A stretch of 64,000 bases of DNA from Pomphorhynchus laevis (taxonomy: Eukaryota; Acanthocephala; Palaeacanthocephala; Echinorhynchida; Pomphorhynchidae): contig WNNJ02000211.1 of the NCBI GenBank assembly GCA_012934845.2, positions 62,001 to 126,000 of the forward strand. Direction: 5' to 3'. This document shows, one piece after another, positions 51,966-63,371 of the stretch (position 1 is its first letter; each line of letters opens with the position of its first letter). The position numbers and the translations under genes were made by a program. The notes under the pieces are model-generated. The model was not told the DNA's origin. It made no database searches and worked only from the letters and a program-made list of their open reading frames with translations.

Positions 51966-53800
51966 TTTAATTCGGTCAAACTCTCATTCCCATTTCGGGG
52001 GAAGAGTTGGATAGCTGCCTGAAAGAAGGCTACCCTTATGGGATCAAAGTAGTACTTTTTCCTCAGCAACGTATCTTCCTATAACCGCCAACGAATTAGG
52101 TCATGAGAGGTGGTCTGAAGTCGGCACGACTGCTCAGTACAGATGGATTTCATCAACCACATCTTATGCAGCTGTAATATGTCGAGGAGTGAATTAGTTG
52201 TTGAGCAATGAAAGGTGGGGATGGTAGTTTGTGAATAAGATTGTGGTTCCTGGCTCTGCGGTTTGCTGCATTAATCCAACGACCAGTTCTGTCGTTGAAG
52301 TCACCAAGTAACATTTCATAGCCACTACCCAATATACGATCCAGGAGGTCACGGTTCTAGTGAATTTCCCCTGGCCTAATGCAGATATTGGCTATACTGA
52401 TACGATTCCTGTTCTTACAAAGTGATATAGCTAAACAAGACAGGACTGGACAAGAATAGTTTAGCAAGAGGGATGATTTTAGGGAGCATTTAACTATTGT
52501 AAGAAGACCTTGAGACGAAGAAGAGTGAGGTGCGGTTATGTACGGTATAGTGGGAATAAATGTGCTTGGGGATGAATCGAGTAATGTCCTGGGGGGGAGA
52601 CGGATAGACCGCGTCTCCTGAAGGACTATGACATCTGTATCTCGACCTGATAGAAGTCTAAGGTAGAAGCCCCTCCCGAATTCCATTGAAGGATATTCAG
52701 TGAAAAAGACTAGGGTTTACTTACCATTGTGTTAGATTAGTTGGACGAGGGGAGCCAACCTAGAGAGCTAAGTGCGGGAAGGTTGCTATTCTCACCACTA
52801 GCCCCATCCAGGTCGGAACCCTCAGGGCAATATCTTCATTTCCCAGGTTTGAGGCGCTGCCTTTCTTCATCATTAGTTTTCTGGCTTATAGAGGGGGAAC
52901 TGTCCGAGCTGACGCCTCTCTTTTGGAATGTGGCATAGTAGGTTCTGGCGGCATCGTCTTGGAATTAGAAGATCCCTGAAAAGCCGGTACGCCCTCAAGG
53001 CCGATACCAGAGGCGCAATCACACTCCATTTGCGCTAAAATGAATCTTTTATTGGACTCAATAAGTTGTATTATGTCTTTATCAAACATTCTATCAGACG
53101 ATGAGTCCACAGCAGAAAAACCAGTAGGATGACTCGGAGTTTGTGAAGGATCGGCGAAGGAACGCTGATAAGTTTTAAAATACTTACAACACCTAGACCA
53201 CGCCGGGTGGTCTCCAGAGCAATTGCTGCAGAGTGGGAGAGTCGTGCATTTGGTCCCTACTAGCAGACTATTGCAGGAGTCGGACCCGCACACACTGCAT
53301 ATTCTCTTGGTTGAACAGGACGTTCCCCAATGCCCCCACTCGTGGCATACATTGCAATGGGGGTACGTCCAATTGTCTTGTTTGATTATTGAGAATTTTT
53401 GGTTGTATCCAGAAATGGGTTTAAAAAAGCCGTTTTAGATAGTATAAGTGCCTGATCAATGTTCGTGGTGCTGAACGCATTTGGAATTTCCTCCCCAGAC
53501 TTATACTTGACGGTCCGTACAGATAAAAGTTAAAATGTCTTGTTTAGTGAACACAAATCCTCCTTCTCAAGCATAGGGGGAAATTCGAAATTTTCAGCGT
53601 AGCCTAGATAGGCTTCAATTGTATTGAACCCAAATGGGTTAGATTTTTAGAGAAATACGAGTCATATTCGTTCATGATATCAGAGTTTTCAAAGAAATCT
53701 TGATGGTGGTCTCGTACATTCTTACTGACTTAAATATGACTCTATTACAGTACAGTTTTACAAAATCTCTCAGAAAGTAATTGAACATTTTTTTCTTTCC
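51966..53800 (-). mobile_element. LINE-A relative, 5' half
   Basis: ORF1 remnants (53780-52886) with knuckles around 53300-53340 and CSNCSGDHPAWSRC, then the endonuclease start (52686-52357: LSGRDTDVIVLQETRSIRLP) and its continuation to 51970. Near 52095-52110 the C-terminal catalytic motif again reads TSHDLIRW, as in LINE-A. Many frameshifts. The 3' half is at 46880-48725. Confidence 0.85.
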
Positions 53801-54483
53801 AGACGCATAGTGAATTATATTATAACCAAATTTTGTAGTTTAGGTATGTATGGATTACCCCCGTATCTTTAAAAAAAATTGGTAACAAATCACTTACCTT
53901 AAAGTCTTTATTTACTTTAGAACATGACATTATCATACCTTTTTCAGCATAATTCGCAGCAAAAACGCTATTGTTTGATAGCTCCGACGTTACTTGACCA
54001 CATTTTTTCAAATTTTTGATAAGTGTTGTTTGGGTGTGGATTTAACCTCATTATTATTTTCGTAAATTGGAGTGCAATATGTTATTAGTTCACGCATTCT
54101 AACATACTTATAAACCGTATTTTTATTTATTTAGGTGCAGCTTCGTTAGTTCATTGTAACAGCGTTTTGTAATTTCACTGCGTAATTCGATAGTCAGTAT
54201 TTTCATGGGTTGAAATTAGTTAAAAATGATAAGAAGACTTCTTCACCCATCATTACTTTACCGTTTGCTCTAAAATTGGCTTTATTCATTAGGGTTAAAA
54301 ATATACTTTTATGAACGGAGAAGAAAATGGCGATTGCTGCTAGCAGATCAGCACTGTTCAATGTAAAAGTATTCGCTTATCATTGATACAAAACGCGCAA
54401 CAATGTATATTATTGGTTTGCTAATTAATTATCTTTGTTCAATTTACAGATAGTAAATATTTTCATTTTGTGAGAATAATTTA
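53801..54483. other. flank of LINE-A relative and unrecognised DNA
   Basis: The minus-strand frame 54011-53820 may be the N-terminal end of the LINE ORF1, but no motif confirms it. The remainder is AT-rich without recognisable features. Confidence 0.35.
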
Positions 54484-54616
54484 AATCAGCTAACTGAGTC
54501 TACGTATTGTTATATAATTATAAAATAAACAAAACATAATAATGCTAAATCGAAATTTAATAATTAAATAATAAAATTAATAATTGTTTTTAGATTTTCT
54601 ATAATTTTAATCAAGT

Positions 54617-54647
<31 letters not shown>

Positions 54648-55735
54648 ATTTAAAATAAACGTCATTTTTATGAATTGACTAATAAATAACAGACGTTGTA
54701 TCAGAATAAGAATTAGAGGTCATCAGGAGGAACTGCTATGATATCAGGTTTCGGCCCCTAACTCTTCTACCCAACATAGCAACGAGGCCAAATACATGCT
54801 AATGATGTATTTCCTCTGACAAAACTATCCAGTATCTTATTCTAATGCAAAGTATATTATTTATTATCCATTCATAAAAATTTGCCACTTAGGAGTTTAA
54901 ATTTATTCTTTATATTATTGTGTTGATTTATATATTTTACTATTTTCTGCTTGATGTTATTTTTATAGTAACCTAGTTTAAAATATGTATCTATTAAATT
55001 ATTTAAATGATTTTGAAGAAAGCCAATATCATTACATATTGTTGCAATTCTTAAAATTTCATTATTTAATGTATTATATTTTATATTATATGGTATGCAT
55101 GAATGCTCATGCAAAAATATGTTTCTTGGAAATTTAAATATGCCATCTTTACGATATAAATTAATATTAGTTTTAGTTAATGCTAATTTAAGGTTCATAT
55201 CTAGATATACACCTTCTTTATCATTAATATTGGTTTTGTTAAGAATAAGGCTTTCTGGATAAATGTGCTCACTAATTGAATAAAAATTATTAGAATTCAA
55301 TACACATATATCATCAATATATCGAAACATATATTTCATATATTTATATTGTTTAGATTTAGTTTTTACACAGTTATGAACAAATTCATATTCTATAAAG
55401 CTTAAAAACAAGTCAGCTATAATTGGGATACTATTACCACCCATTGGAACACCTTTTACTTGTCTAAATATAGATGTCCCTACTTTTAAATAATTTTGAT
55501 TTATCAAAATATTAAAGGATTCTATTAATTCAATTTTATCCATATATTTATATTTACTTGATGGTTTAATTTTTGTTAGATAGGCGTTATAATTACTATA
55601 ACATATTACTATGTATATATTTTTTCCGAATATAAGATTAATTAATTTTACTAATGCTTCTTTAATATCTACTAAATCTAGATTTGTATAAAGAGTACTA
55701 AAATCGTGTGTATTTATATTTTGAAAATTTATTCC
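54484..55735 (-). mobile_element. Naiad-type PLE copy N6, 5'-truncated
   Basis: The minus strand reads from GINFQNINTHDFSTLYTNLD (RT motif A) to the C-terminus and the family 3' untranslated region ending at about 54484. The 5' truncation is inside the RT, close to the truncation of N4. Very similar to N4 and N5. Confidence 0.88.
54872..55732 (-). pseudogene. N6 reverse transcriptase, uninterrupted but truncated
   Basis: An unbroken frame covers motif A, motif B (QVKGVPMGGNSIPIIADLFL), motif C (YMFRYIDDICVLNSN) and the C-terminal region to LLSGKFL. The first 25 residues of the open frame (MYCSILFVNTKFFSN...) are flanking DNA. It lacks the endonuclease and the RT fingers, so it cannot act alone. 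Confidence 0.85.
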
Positions 55736-56730
55736 TAAGATTATATAAGAATCACTGTATTTAAAATTACTGAAAAATTTAGTATTTACAAACAAGATTG
55801 AACAATACATGACTTGATACTCGTCAATACTGTTAATCAGCTATGCTGCATATCTGCAAATTAATGAAGATCAACTGCTTTAAAGCTTAATATATTTTTA
55901 ATCTAAAGTACGCATTTGGTACTTAGTTTATAATCAAAATTGTATTCAATGCTACCTACCATTTTATTTGTTGATTTATTGAAAAAAATGTTAGTTGGTT
56001 ATATGATATTTTACCAAATGATTAAGATGCTTCATAACAAAATTAATTACGATTTAATTTTATTAATGTATAAGCGTGTTGAAGCCTCCATGTGATAACT
56101 GAAAATTTTTCAATGGCTTAAAATCATGAAAAAATCATATTTTTATGATTATCGCCGAACGTACTCAATCACCCATAATTTATTACAACTAAACCAAAAC
56201 ATTGTATCGTAAAATTATAGCGTTTTGTTCAATTACATACACTTAATATTCATTCACTTTGCAATTAATTAGATGGTGATTTTTTTTCTTGATTTGATGA
56301 AAAAACTTAAGAAACCTTAATTTTTATTCTGTAAGTCGCTCTCAAAAACAAGGAAGAGTTTTAAGATTGCCAAATAAAAGCAGTTATGTACATTGAATGT
56401 GTATCTAAACTTTATTTTTAAGTGGCCTGTATTGGATGCGATTATTATGCTCTTTAAGGACTTTTACGAAGATATTCAAGAAAAGTCCAAATCATAGAAA
56501 TAATGGAATCTAGTAATTTTATTCTATGAGTGATGTCAATATCGATTGTTTAGTGTGAAGTTAAACAAGTCTGGTTTATTAAAGTGGATAGTAGATATAC
56601 ATATACTTATAAGTCTACTAAAATAAAAAATGAAAAATAACAAGAAACAAATGTATGAACAATGTCAATAGGTAGATGTTGATGTGTGGGAGAGTTTTAA
56701 AGAGATAGAATAATTGAATCAATTATTAAG
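55736..56730. other. unrecognised AT-rich DNA
   Basis: No gene, repeat or structured element was recognised between PLE N6 and the LINE-D relic. Confidence 0.45.
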
Positions 56731-57330
56731 GGACAAAAAATAGAGCGGAGAGTGTGTTTGAAGGATGGAAAAGAGGCAGTTGAACATATGGCAGGAGGTA
56801 ATTTATTTAAGATAATATGAGCGGCAATAAAAATGGAACGCCGACGATAGTTTGAGGAAAATGACGGAACATGTAAAAAAGAGTAACATGAACGAATATT
56901 TATGAAGGTGGGCCGGGATTCGGTAAGTGTAGAAAGCTGCGGATTATAAAGCGACTTTGAAGAAAAGAGTCTAAAAGTGATTCACACGATACTGAATATA
57001 ATGCACTTTTCAATAGTTAGCTAATTGAGCTTAGAAAGGCAAGATGTGATTAAAACAACAGAGGCGAAAAACGATGCGCATGGCGGAATTCACTGAGCGA
57101 TGGAGAGGAATAAGATAAAATTTGGAGGAGAAAGCAAAATAATAGAGGCAATAGTCGATCTTAGTATACAATAGACTGAAAATAAGATAATGACAGGAAT
57201 TAAAATTAACCGAGCTCCTGACACGGCAAAGGTCGCTAAGTAGGAATTGCCACGTACGGTTTTGTCGCGAACGAATTGATCGAAATAAATACAGTTGTCG
57301 AAGTGAACTCATAAGAAAGTAAGATGATCA
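56731..57330 (-). mobile_element. LINE-D family 3' fragment
   Basis: The minus-strand frame 57312-57031 reads YTKIDYCLYYFAFSSKF and RIVFRLCCFNHILPF; further down, IAA.I.LNKLPPAICSTASF and FKHTLRSIF mark the C-terminal end of the LINE-D ORF2. It is inverted relative to the piece at 57.8-58.1 kb. Confidence 0.75.
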
Positions 57331-57510
57331 ACAATATGAAAAACGGTCGAATTCAGAAATACCGAAGGAAGAAAGACAAAGAGGAAAAAGGGTTAACCCA
57401 TAATATGTTAGACTTGAAATGGTGAAGACACGAACGAAGTGAAGAAATATGTTTTGGAGATGGATAAAAGACAATTTGTACAAGAAGCGAAGAGATCATC
57501 ACAAGATGAT

Positions 57511-57679
57511 GGTTATAGCACTTTATTCAACATGTTCGGCCGAAGCCTTCTTCAGAAAAATTATGTAGTTATAAGTAAAGAATTTTTTAACCACTGGTTT
57601 AAAAATTCTCTACTTATAACTACATACAATTTTTCTGAAGAAGGCTTCGGCCAAAACTTTGAAATAAAGTGCCATAACC
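57511..57679. repeat. imperfect palindrome with CTGAAGAAGGCTT core
   Basis: Arms 57511-57590 and 57599-57679 are inverted copies around CCACTGGT. Each arm contains CTGAAGAAGGCTTCGGCC, similar to CTGAAGAAGGCTTTTACGCC in the palindrome at 11.0-11.3 kb. Here the bases after the small hairpin read AAAA or GAAC rather than GAAA. The apparent 84-codon frame over this region is an artefact. Confidence 0.8.
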
Positions 57680-57779
57680 TTTTTGACAGTTAATATTTAA
57701 AATATTTAATATATCTTCATCGCAGTTCTACCCTTCCTTCTTTCCTATATGCTTTCCGCTTCAATCATTCCACCGAACT

Positions 57780-58145
57780 AGATGCCATAAAGTATTTTCT
57801 AACGTGCTCTCTGCTCGTGACAAAGGACTTTGTAGTGTGGTAATATCGCTCGATCTTTCATCTGCATTTGACATTGTCGATCACAAAATCTTTCTTTCTC
57901 GTCTTCACTATCATTATGGCTTCTCTTTGTCTACATTGGCTTGGTTTTCTTCGTATTTCTCCGATCGATCATTTCCCGTCCATTCTAATTAAATGTGTTA
58001 TTTATCTTCTCTCTTTCGGCATACCTTGAGGTTGAGTACTTGGGCCCATTATATTTACGCTTCTTCGAGATTTATCTTTTATAACTAATAAATTCTTCAG
58101 AGTAATGCAGTACGCTGTTGATATACTTCTTTATTCACACTCGTC
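57780..58145 (+). mobile_element. LINE-D family RT fragment
   Basis: VVISLDLSSAFDIVDHKIFL (motif A, frame 57804-57992), then VLGPIIFTLLRDLSFI and MQYAVDILLY (motif C with YAVD instead of YADD) in a second frame. It ends where the LINE-F fragment begins. Confidence 0.78.
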
Positions 58146-58567
58146 TCCTTATTCCCAGAGTCAACTTTTCATCAATTTCCCTTTTGACCCATGACTGTAA
58201 GATTGCGAGAGATCCTGATGAAGTTGTGAGTATGTTGGCAGAGGCCTTTGATCTTATTTGTCCCACTCCAATTACAGATTTTCGTCTAGCGCAAATTCCT
58301 GAGACATTCGTCTCCCATATGCCATTAATTTCTCCAGCAGAGGTATCACGGGAATTGCGTAAATTATCTTGTTACACGTCGGCTGGGCCGGACGACATTC
58401 ATCCTTTTATTCTTCAAAAACTCCATGACCTGCTAGCATTCCCATTATCAGAGATGTTTAACATGTCTCTATGTACATCATACATCCCTGATCAGTTGAA
58501 GCGATCTCACATTACTCCTTTATACAAAAAGAGAACAGAGAACACCCGTCCAATTATCGTCCTGTAA
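58118..58567 (+). pseudogene. LINE-F RT, N-terminal part
   Basis: CYTSAGPDDIHPFILQKLHD and RSHITPLYKKRTENTRP are the first RT blocks of CR1/L2-like LINEs. A frameshift near 58545 separates this from the next frame; the RP.SL block straddles it. The first residues come from LINE-D. Confidence 0.78.
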
Positions 58568-59840
58568 GTCTGACAAGCGTTGTATGTAAATGCCTTGAAA
58601 GGTTCGTGCATAAATACATAACTTCTCATATGGATAGATTTAAACTTCTGCACCCTTCTCAACATGGATTTCGAACTGGTCGATCATGCCTTAGTAATTT
58701 AATTATGGCTCGTGAAAATTGGGCAGATGTAGTAGCGGATGGGTGTGGGGTCGATGTAATTTTTATCGATTTTAGCCGGGCGTTTGACCGAGTACCACAT
58801 GATCCTCTGCTAGTAGTTTTGGCTAAATACGGTATCGATCCCCATGTAGTTCGTTGGATTAGTTCGTTCTTGAAGGGTCGGTCATATCAAGTGAGGCTAG
58901 GCAGTAGTGTTTCTTCACAACGTCATGTTTGTGCCGGAGTGCCTCAAGGTACGGTTCTCGGCCCTTTACTGTTCAACATTTTCCTTCAGGATCTGTTATT
59001 AAGACTGAGATGCAAAATCCTAGCGTTTGCGGATGACCTCAAGTTATGGCGGTGCATTCAATCGTATCATGACTCTTTTCTGCTCCAGGAAGATTTAGAT
59101 AATATTGTTAGGTGGAGTAATGAGACAGGACTGATGTTAAATATATCAAAGTGCTGCCACATGCACTTAGGACATAAGAAATTTCCTTTCAGATATAAAT
59201 TAGGTTCCGAGACAATTACGCAGGTACAATGCACAAGAGATTTGGGAATACTTGTGCACGAGTCATTGAAGAGTCGTCCAAACACGGACAGAATCATCCA
59301 AACGACCAGGAAACTTAGCTATGTGGTCCGGAGGTGTTTTTGTAATCCATCGGCTTCCTGTCTCAAAATAATATACAATTCACTTATTAGTCCTATTATT
59401 GAATAGTGTATCCCTGCAGTATTTCCATGTACACGTGGTGAGATGAATGAGCTTGAAAATGTCCTCCGTAGGTTGACGAGATCGTGCCATTCCATCAGGA
59501 AATTGTCTTATAAGGACCGCTTGCGCAATATAGGAGTTCTATAGTATGCCTTGATATTTTGTTTTAGGGATATATTATTCTAGCGTGACGGATTCCCGGT
59601 GGACTGTATTCAGCAAAGCCAGCGAACTACTAGACGAGGTCACTCTCTTACTGTGAGGACCCTTCATCACGGCAAACTCGGAAGACTATATCGCCTTTCT
59701 CATCGAGCAGTGAGGCTTTGAAACAAACTTCCCGAGAATATCATCAACATATCAAATAGTGTGCATTTCATCAAGAAAACGCTAATTACATGGCTTTGCA
59801 CAGATTCTAATTTCAATATCGTGTATCCGGATTAAGATTT
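58146..59840 (+). mobile_element. CR1-like LINE fragment (LINE-F)
   Basis: The element lacks its endonuclease and begins in the linker before the RT. It holds the RT (two frames) and the C-terminal region down to about 59800 (LENVLRRLTRSCHSIRKLSY, YRLSHRAVRL). The C-terminal part after 59406 has several stops. Confidence 0.82.
58606..59406 (+). pseudogene. LINE-F RT, palm and thumb
   Basis: 266 open codons: LLHPSQHGFRTGRSCLSNL, VIFIDFSRAFDRVPHDPLL (motif A), AGVPQGTVLGPLLFNIFLQD (motif B), ILAFADDLKLW (motif C), LMLNISKCCHMHLG (motif D) and CTRDLGILV. All catalytic residues are present, so the palm decayed little, but the element is truncated on both sides. Confidence 0.85.
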
Positions 59841-60175
59841 TGCTGACATAAAATTGGTTTTACTGTGAGCAGACAAAACAGCTGCATGGCTATATTCTTG
59901 TATGTTATAATAATATATAATATTTATTCCGAATTTACAGAAAATAAGGCTCCCTCAAATGGGCCACTACTGTCATAATTCGTAAATGTACAAAAGTTAT
60001 GAAACATTCCAACGTAGAAACGGGCTCCACGATCACGAATCGGTGAATTTACTCGGCCCATGGGGAACGCGGTGACTGGAATAGCTTCAATTGGATAATA
60101 ATAATAATATCCTCGTCGATAATAATATCCTAGTCGAAAGAGCATCCTCTTTCGACTTCGTTAATACAATCATAT
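59841..60175. other. unrecognised DNA
   Basis: A minus-strand frame (60145-59924) begins with a Tyr-rich run from a TAATAATAT repeat and continues without known domain. A short repeat TCGATAATAATATCCT-like unit occurs twice near 60100-60130. Confidence 0.35.
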
Positions 60176-60490
60176 GTCCTCCCATTATCGAAACTGGGAT
60201 GGCTAAGTATTGAACATTGCGTTCGTTTTGGTCTACTTTGTCTAACTTATCGCCTTCTCCATTGTAATTATCATCTTATTCTATCTGCCAATTCTAAGTA
60301 AATCTTGCTCTCTTTCTACTCACCTACGTTCATGTGCTTCTTTTCTGCTTCACGTACCCCTTCACTCAACTAACTTCGGACGTCGATCTTTACATATCGC
60401 TGCTCCTCTACATTGGGATTCCCTACCCGATCATCTACGATTTTCATACTCACTCTCATTTTTCGAAAAAGCAACTACGTTCAATGCTTC
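60176..60490 (+). mobile_element. LINE C-terminal relic
   Basis: LHWDSLPDHLR and LSFFEKATT near 60410-60480 match the C-terminal end of CR1-like ORF2 proteins (the usual pattern is LWNSLP and FKK). The earlier part is too decayed to read. Confidence 0.5.
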
Positions 60491-60779
60491 TAAACGAGTA
60501 ACTATTGTTTTCAATATGTTTCGCTTTTGTGAGCTTGTAAGCTCCAGGGTTATTTGGGCTGTACATTATATGTAGTACATTCCTTGAAAAATCTAATCAA
60601 TAAGCGAATATGCAAAATTCTTAAACATTGTGGTGGGCTTTCAGGAAATTTCAATCATTGAAGAAGTCCAAATGGATGATCATTCTTGTTTAATGATTTT
60701 TCGCACATTAACTGCCCAATTCAGTATGCTTATCTTGATTTGCGAATACGGTAATCTCAATCGGACCTTCCATGATTGT

Positions 60780-61090
60780 TACTTTCATGTGGTGGTCCGG
60801 ATGATCGACCATGTGAGCTACTACACCGTCTGAAGTTGGTCGTTTTTTGAATATGTCTATGCGTTGATTGTTCGCTCTTATATTATACTGAGTGCTTGTT
60901 TAGCCAAGGTATTGCGCATCACAGTCCAAGCATTCGTCCAGTTAAATCACATTTTTAGATTTACATTTGTATGTGCCGGAAACATCGTATCGAAATTCTG
61001 TTATGCGGCTGGAGAACTGAGTCACGTCGGGAATTTCGGGACAATTTTTACACCGCTTGTCGTTGCAGGGTCTGCTGTTTTTATAAGATT
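60780..61090 (-). pseudogene. PLE-C GIY-YIG endonuclease
   Basis: The minus strand reads CKNCPEIPDVTQFSSRI, SKNVI then a stop, ECLDCDAQYLG, ANNQRIDIFKKRPTSDGVV and HMVDHPDHHMKVTIMEG. This is the PLE nuclease with the preceding CKNC zinc motif. A stop replaces the second Y of the VIY motif and another lies after QYLG. Confidence 0.75.
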
Positions 61091-61383
61091 CTTGGACATT
61101 GGTCTATCTAGATTGTTTCTAAAACATTTGTCGCAGACAAATCCAATTGCTAAATCTAATCAAGGGTTTCAACATTTTCATTTTAGGTATTGAGCACGTC
61201 ATCGATCTCTGATTGCAGTTTTATTATTAGAGAAGAGTATGGTATGACTACATTGAATTTGTTTTTCACATGATCCCATTGTTTTATTTAAAGTAGCTTC
61301 TCCCTTTCCAGATTCCGGGTTGTGTCCACTGCTTGCATGTACGTAGGACTTCAGTCCTTCGAGTTTGTCAAAGCATGTGGTTT

Positions 61384-61740
61384 TTAATGTACCGCAATTT
61401 TTGTAAATAAGGACATCAAGGCAAAAATTCGTTGATCATATGGGCAATCCATCGTAAATCTTAACTCGCAATTCTTGCTCAGCTCAGTAATAAATTTATC
61501 CAATTCCTCTCTTTTGGCATTCCATGCAATAAATATGTCATCAACATATATTTTCCATAAGCCTGGTTTATTGTTGGCATATGATAGGAACGATTGTTCG
61601 ACAAATGACATGTATAGACAGCGTAGGTTAGGCCAACTGAGTGCTCATTGCTGCCCTTTTTTACCTAAGCCGTTGAATTCGAATGTTTATGAAGTCAGTA
61701 CTAATCTAAAGAGTGTACAAATTTTACCGGTCCATCATTT
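61384..61740 (-). pseudogene. PLE-C RT motifs B and C
   Basis: MSFVEQSFLSYANNKPGLWK and IYVDDIFIAWNAKREELDKF are the palm of a canonical PLE RT with intact YVDD. Upstream, FEFNGLGKKGQQ is the motif B lead, followed by a stop. The R2-type LINE insertion is directly upstream. Confidence 0.78.
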
Positions 61741-61744
61741 ATCA

Positions 61745-62335
61745 TAGTTATTGAGCTGCATTATAGATCAAACGGCAAATATTTCATTATTAGGGACACA
61801 CGGTCTCGATTGCTCGAAGACAGTGTCTCGATACAACCGCCACAGTGCAGGCAATGCTCTTATTCGAAGTGCTCGGATGGCGGCCGGTCTCTCGTCTCGC
61901 CTAGAACCAGTTGGACTGTGCAGAGATAACTGGAAAAGACCGGATGGCGCTTCATTGGTCCCATGGGAAAGGGGACGCCTACTTGAATGGAACTTTACCT
62001 GTCCCAACACATTTGCGGCTAGTAATTTGTTCAACGCGGTATGTGCGCCGGGTAAAGTGGCGAGAGTGGCCGAGAATTGGAAACTGGACAAATACAGGGG
62101 CATCGATGCGTTCTAATACACTTTTGTCCTATTTGCGATCGAGACAATAGGGGCAGCCCGGCCGATTACGTCCACCTTCTTGGAATCTCTAGGGAAGAAG
62201 CTAATTGCTGCTACAGGCGATCGGAGAGTAGCGAGATTTCTCTCATAGAGATTGAGCTGTGCGGTGCAACGAGACAACGCGGCCTGTTTTTTGGAGGTCG
62301 CCCAGGGGACTGCAGAAGATTATCAATCTGATTTT
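61745..62335 (+). mobile_element. 5'-truncated R2-type LINE inserted in PLE-C
   Basis: Frames 61751-62116 and 62077-62331 read GTHGLDCSKTVSRYNRHSAG, GLCRDNWKRPDGASLVPWER and then the KY segment. They match the fragment at 921-1574 closely, including KRPDGASLVPWERGRLL. The catalytic-region WD is WN here and stops occur near 62116. The insert replaced the PLE region between RT motifs A and B. Confidence 0.75.
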
Positions 62336-62358
62336 CGTCATAATTTCCCATTTATAAA

Positions 62359-62687
62359 CTCATTGTAATAATTGTGTATTTTGTGAAAAAAAATTAAATT
62401 ATCCATGTCAATAGAATTAAACAGAGACTCGACATCGACTGTCGCTAGAATAAAATCAAAGCAAGTCCTCAGTACTTGCTGAAAAATCGAAGCAAGTCCT
62501 CAGTACTTGATATGAATGAAAGTGTTCTCTCTAGCAGTGGATATAGCTGCTCATGAATCGATCGGGATAATTTTTCTGTTTCCGTGCTAATGTTACTTAT
62601 GAAATGTCTGCTTGGCGACGGAAATATATTTTTATATACCTTCGGCAAAAAATAAAACCTCCCTGGTTTCGGATAAGTTGGTAACAT
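62359..62687 (-). pseudogene. PLE-C RT N-terminal part
   Basis: The frame 62687-62469 reads KPGRFYFLPKVYKN and ISTETEKLSRSIHEQLYPLL with FISSTEDLLRFF, the PLE blocks before motif A; a stop and a 33 bp tandem duplication (GCAAGTCCTCAGTACTTG twice, 62460-62510) follow, then motif A. The reading ends at the LINE insertion. Confidence 0.78.
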
Positions 62688-62755
62688 GCGATTTCTTTGT
62701 TACTCATCGTGGAAGTTAGTCTCTATCATTGCTTGGACTTGTTGGACGAAGCACA

Positions 62756-63240
62756 TACGTATCGACTTTGAATATTGCGAGAATAATTCGGTCATATTTC
62801 TTGATATGATGAAGATATATATAATGCTGCCTGGTGTTCAAGTTGATGCATGGTTAAACTGCAGTACACAGTGCCATTCACTAAGCGCATGCCGAATTAT
62901 CTCTGAAGAATCAGATTAAGGGTAGCTCTACTTTTCGAGCTTTGAACACTGTTTAAGCGTGTGTTAAGGCGCCTATTGATGATTACTGTAGTCACGGTAC
63001 TTATGAGCTTTGTTAGAGTTAAACGCGTCTGCCGTTGTTAAAGTTGTCGTCACGTATAGGATGACTGGGCATATGTAGCGACTTTGAATATTGCTAGAAT
63101 AATTCGGTTCTATTTCTTGTTCTTATTAAAATTTATAGAATGTTGACTAGTGTTTATGCCTCCTAGTGGAGAAAACAGTGATTTATTTATAAGTATACAT
63201 TTGGGTGTCCCATGGAGATGACATGGTAACGGAAAGTCGT
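62756..63240 (+). repeat. degenerate type I hammerhead-repeat units, head to tail
   Basis: Two partial units begin at ACGTATCGACTTTGAATATT (62757) and TATGTAGCGACTTTGAATAT (63073), so the period is about 317 bp, shortened relative to 462 bp at 10.3 kb. The hammerhead between them (62990-63035) has CTTATGA for CTGATGA and TTAAA for CGAAA, so it is dead. It abuts the 5' end of PLE-C. Confidence 0.75.
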
Positions 63241-63371
63241 GAATAAAAGTCCAGTCTATCAAACAACACCAAGAAGTAGGACCGAATTATTCTGTTAATA
63301 ATTTAACAAGTTAATAAGTTAATTATTCGGTTATGGCAAATTTGGCACGGGGTACGTTTATATAACAAATC

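Larger units (their letters stand above)
60600..62690 (-). mobile_element. C-terminal-endonuclease PLE (PLE-C), split by an R2-type LINE
   Basis: From 62690 down the minus strand has GRFYFLPKVYK and STETEKLSRSIHEQL (RT start), FILATVDVESLFNSIDMD (motif A, about 62455-62400), then after the insertion FEFNGLG (motif B area), KIYVDDIFIAWN (motif C, frame 61611-61384) and a GIY-YIG domain (61080-60780). Endonuclease after RT is the canonical Penelope order. Broken by stops and frameshifts. Confidence 0.82.

Noticed and set aside
57439-57693. 84-codon frame
   Set aside because: It spans an imperfect palindrome; the coding appearance is by chance.
58202-58225. CTGATGA in LINE-F
   Set aside because: Part of an RT-linker coding frame without other hammerhead elements.
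62756-63240. Pseudo-LTR of the neighbouring PLE-C
   Set aside because: The units adjoin the PLE but their ribozyme is on the opposite strand, and the same units at 10.3 kb are not clearly attached to that PLE; the link is unproven.
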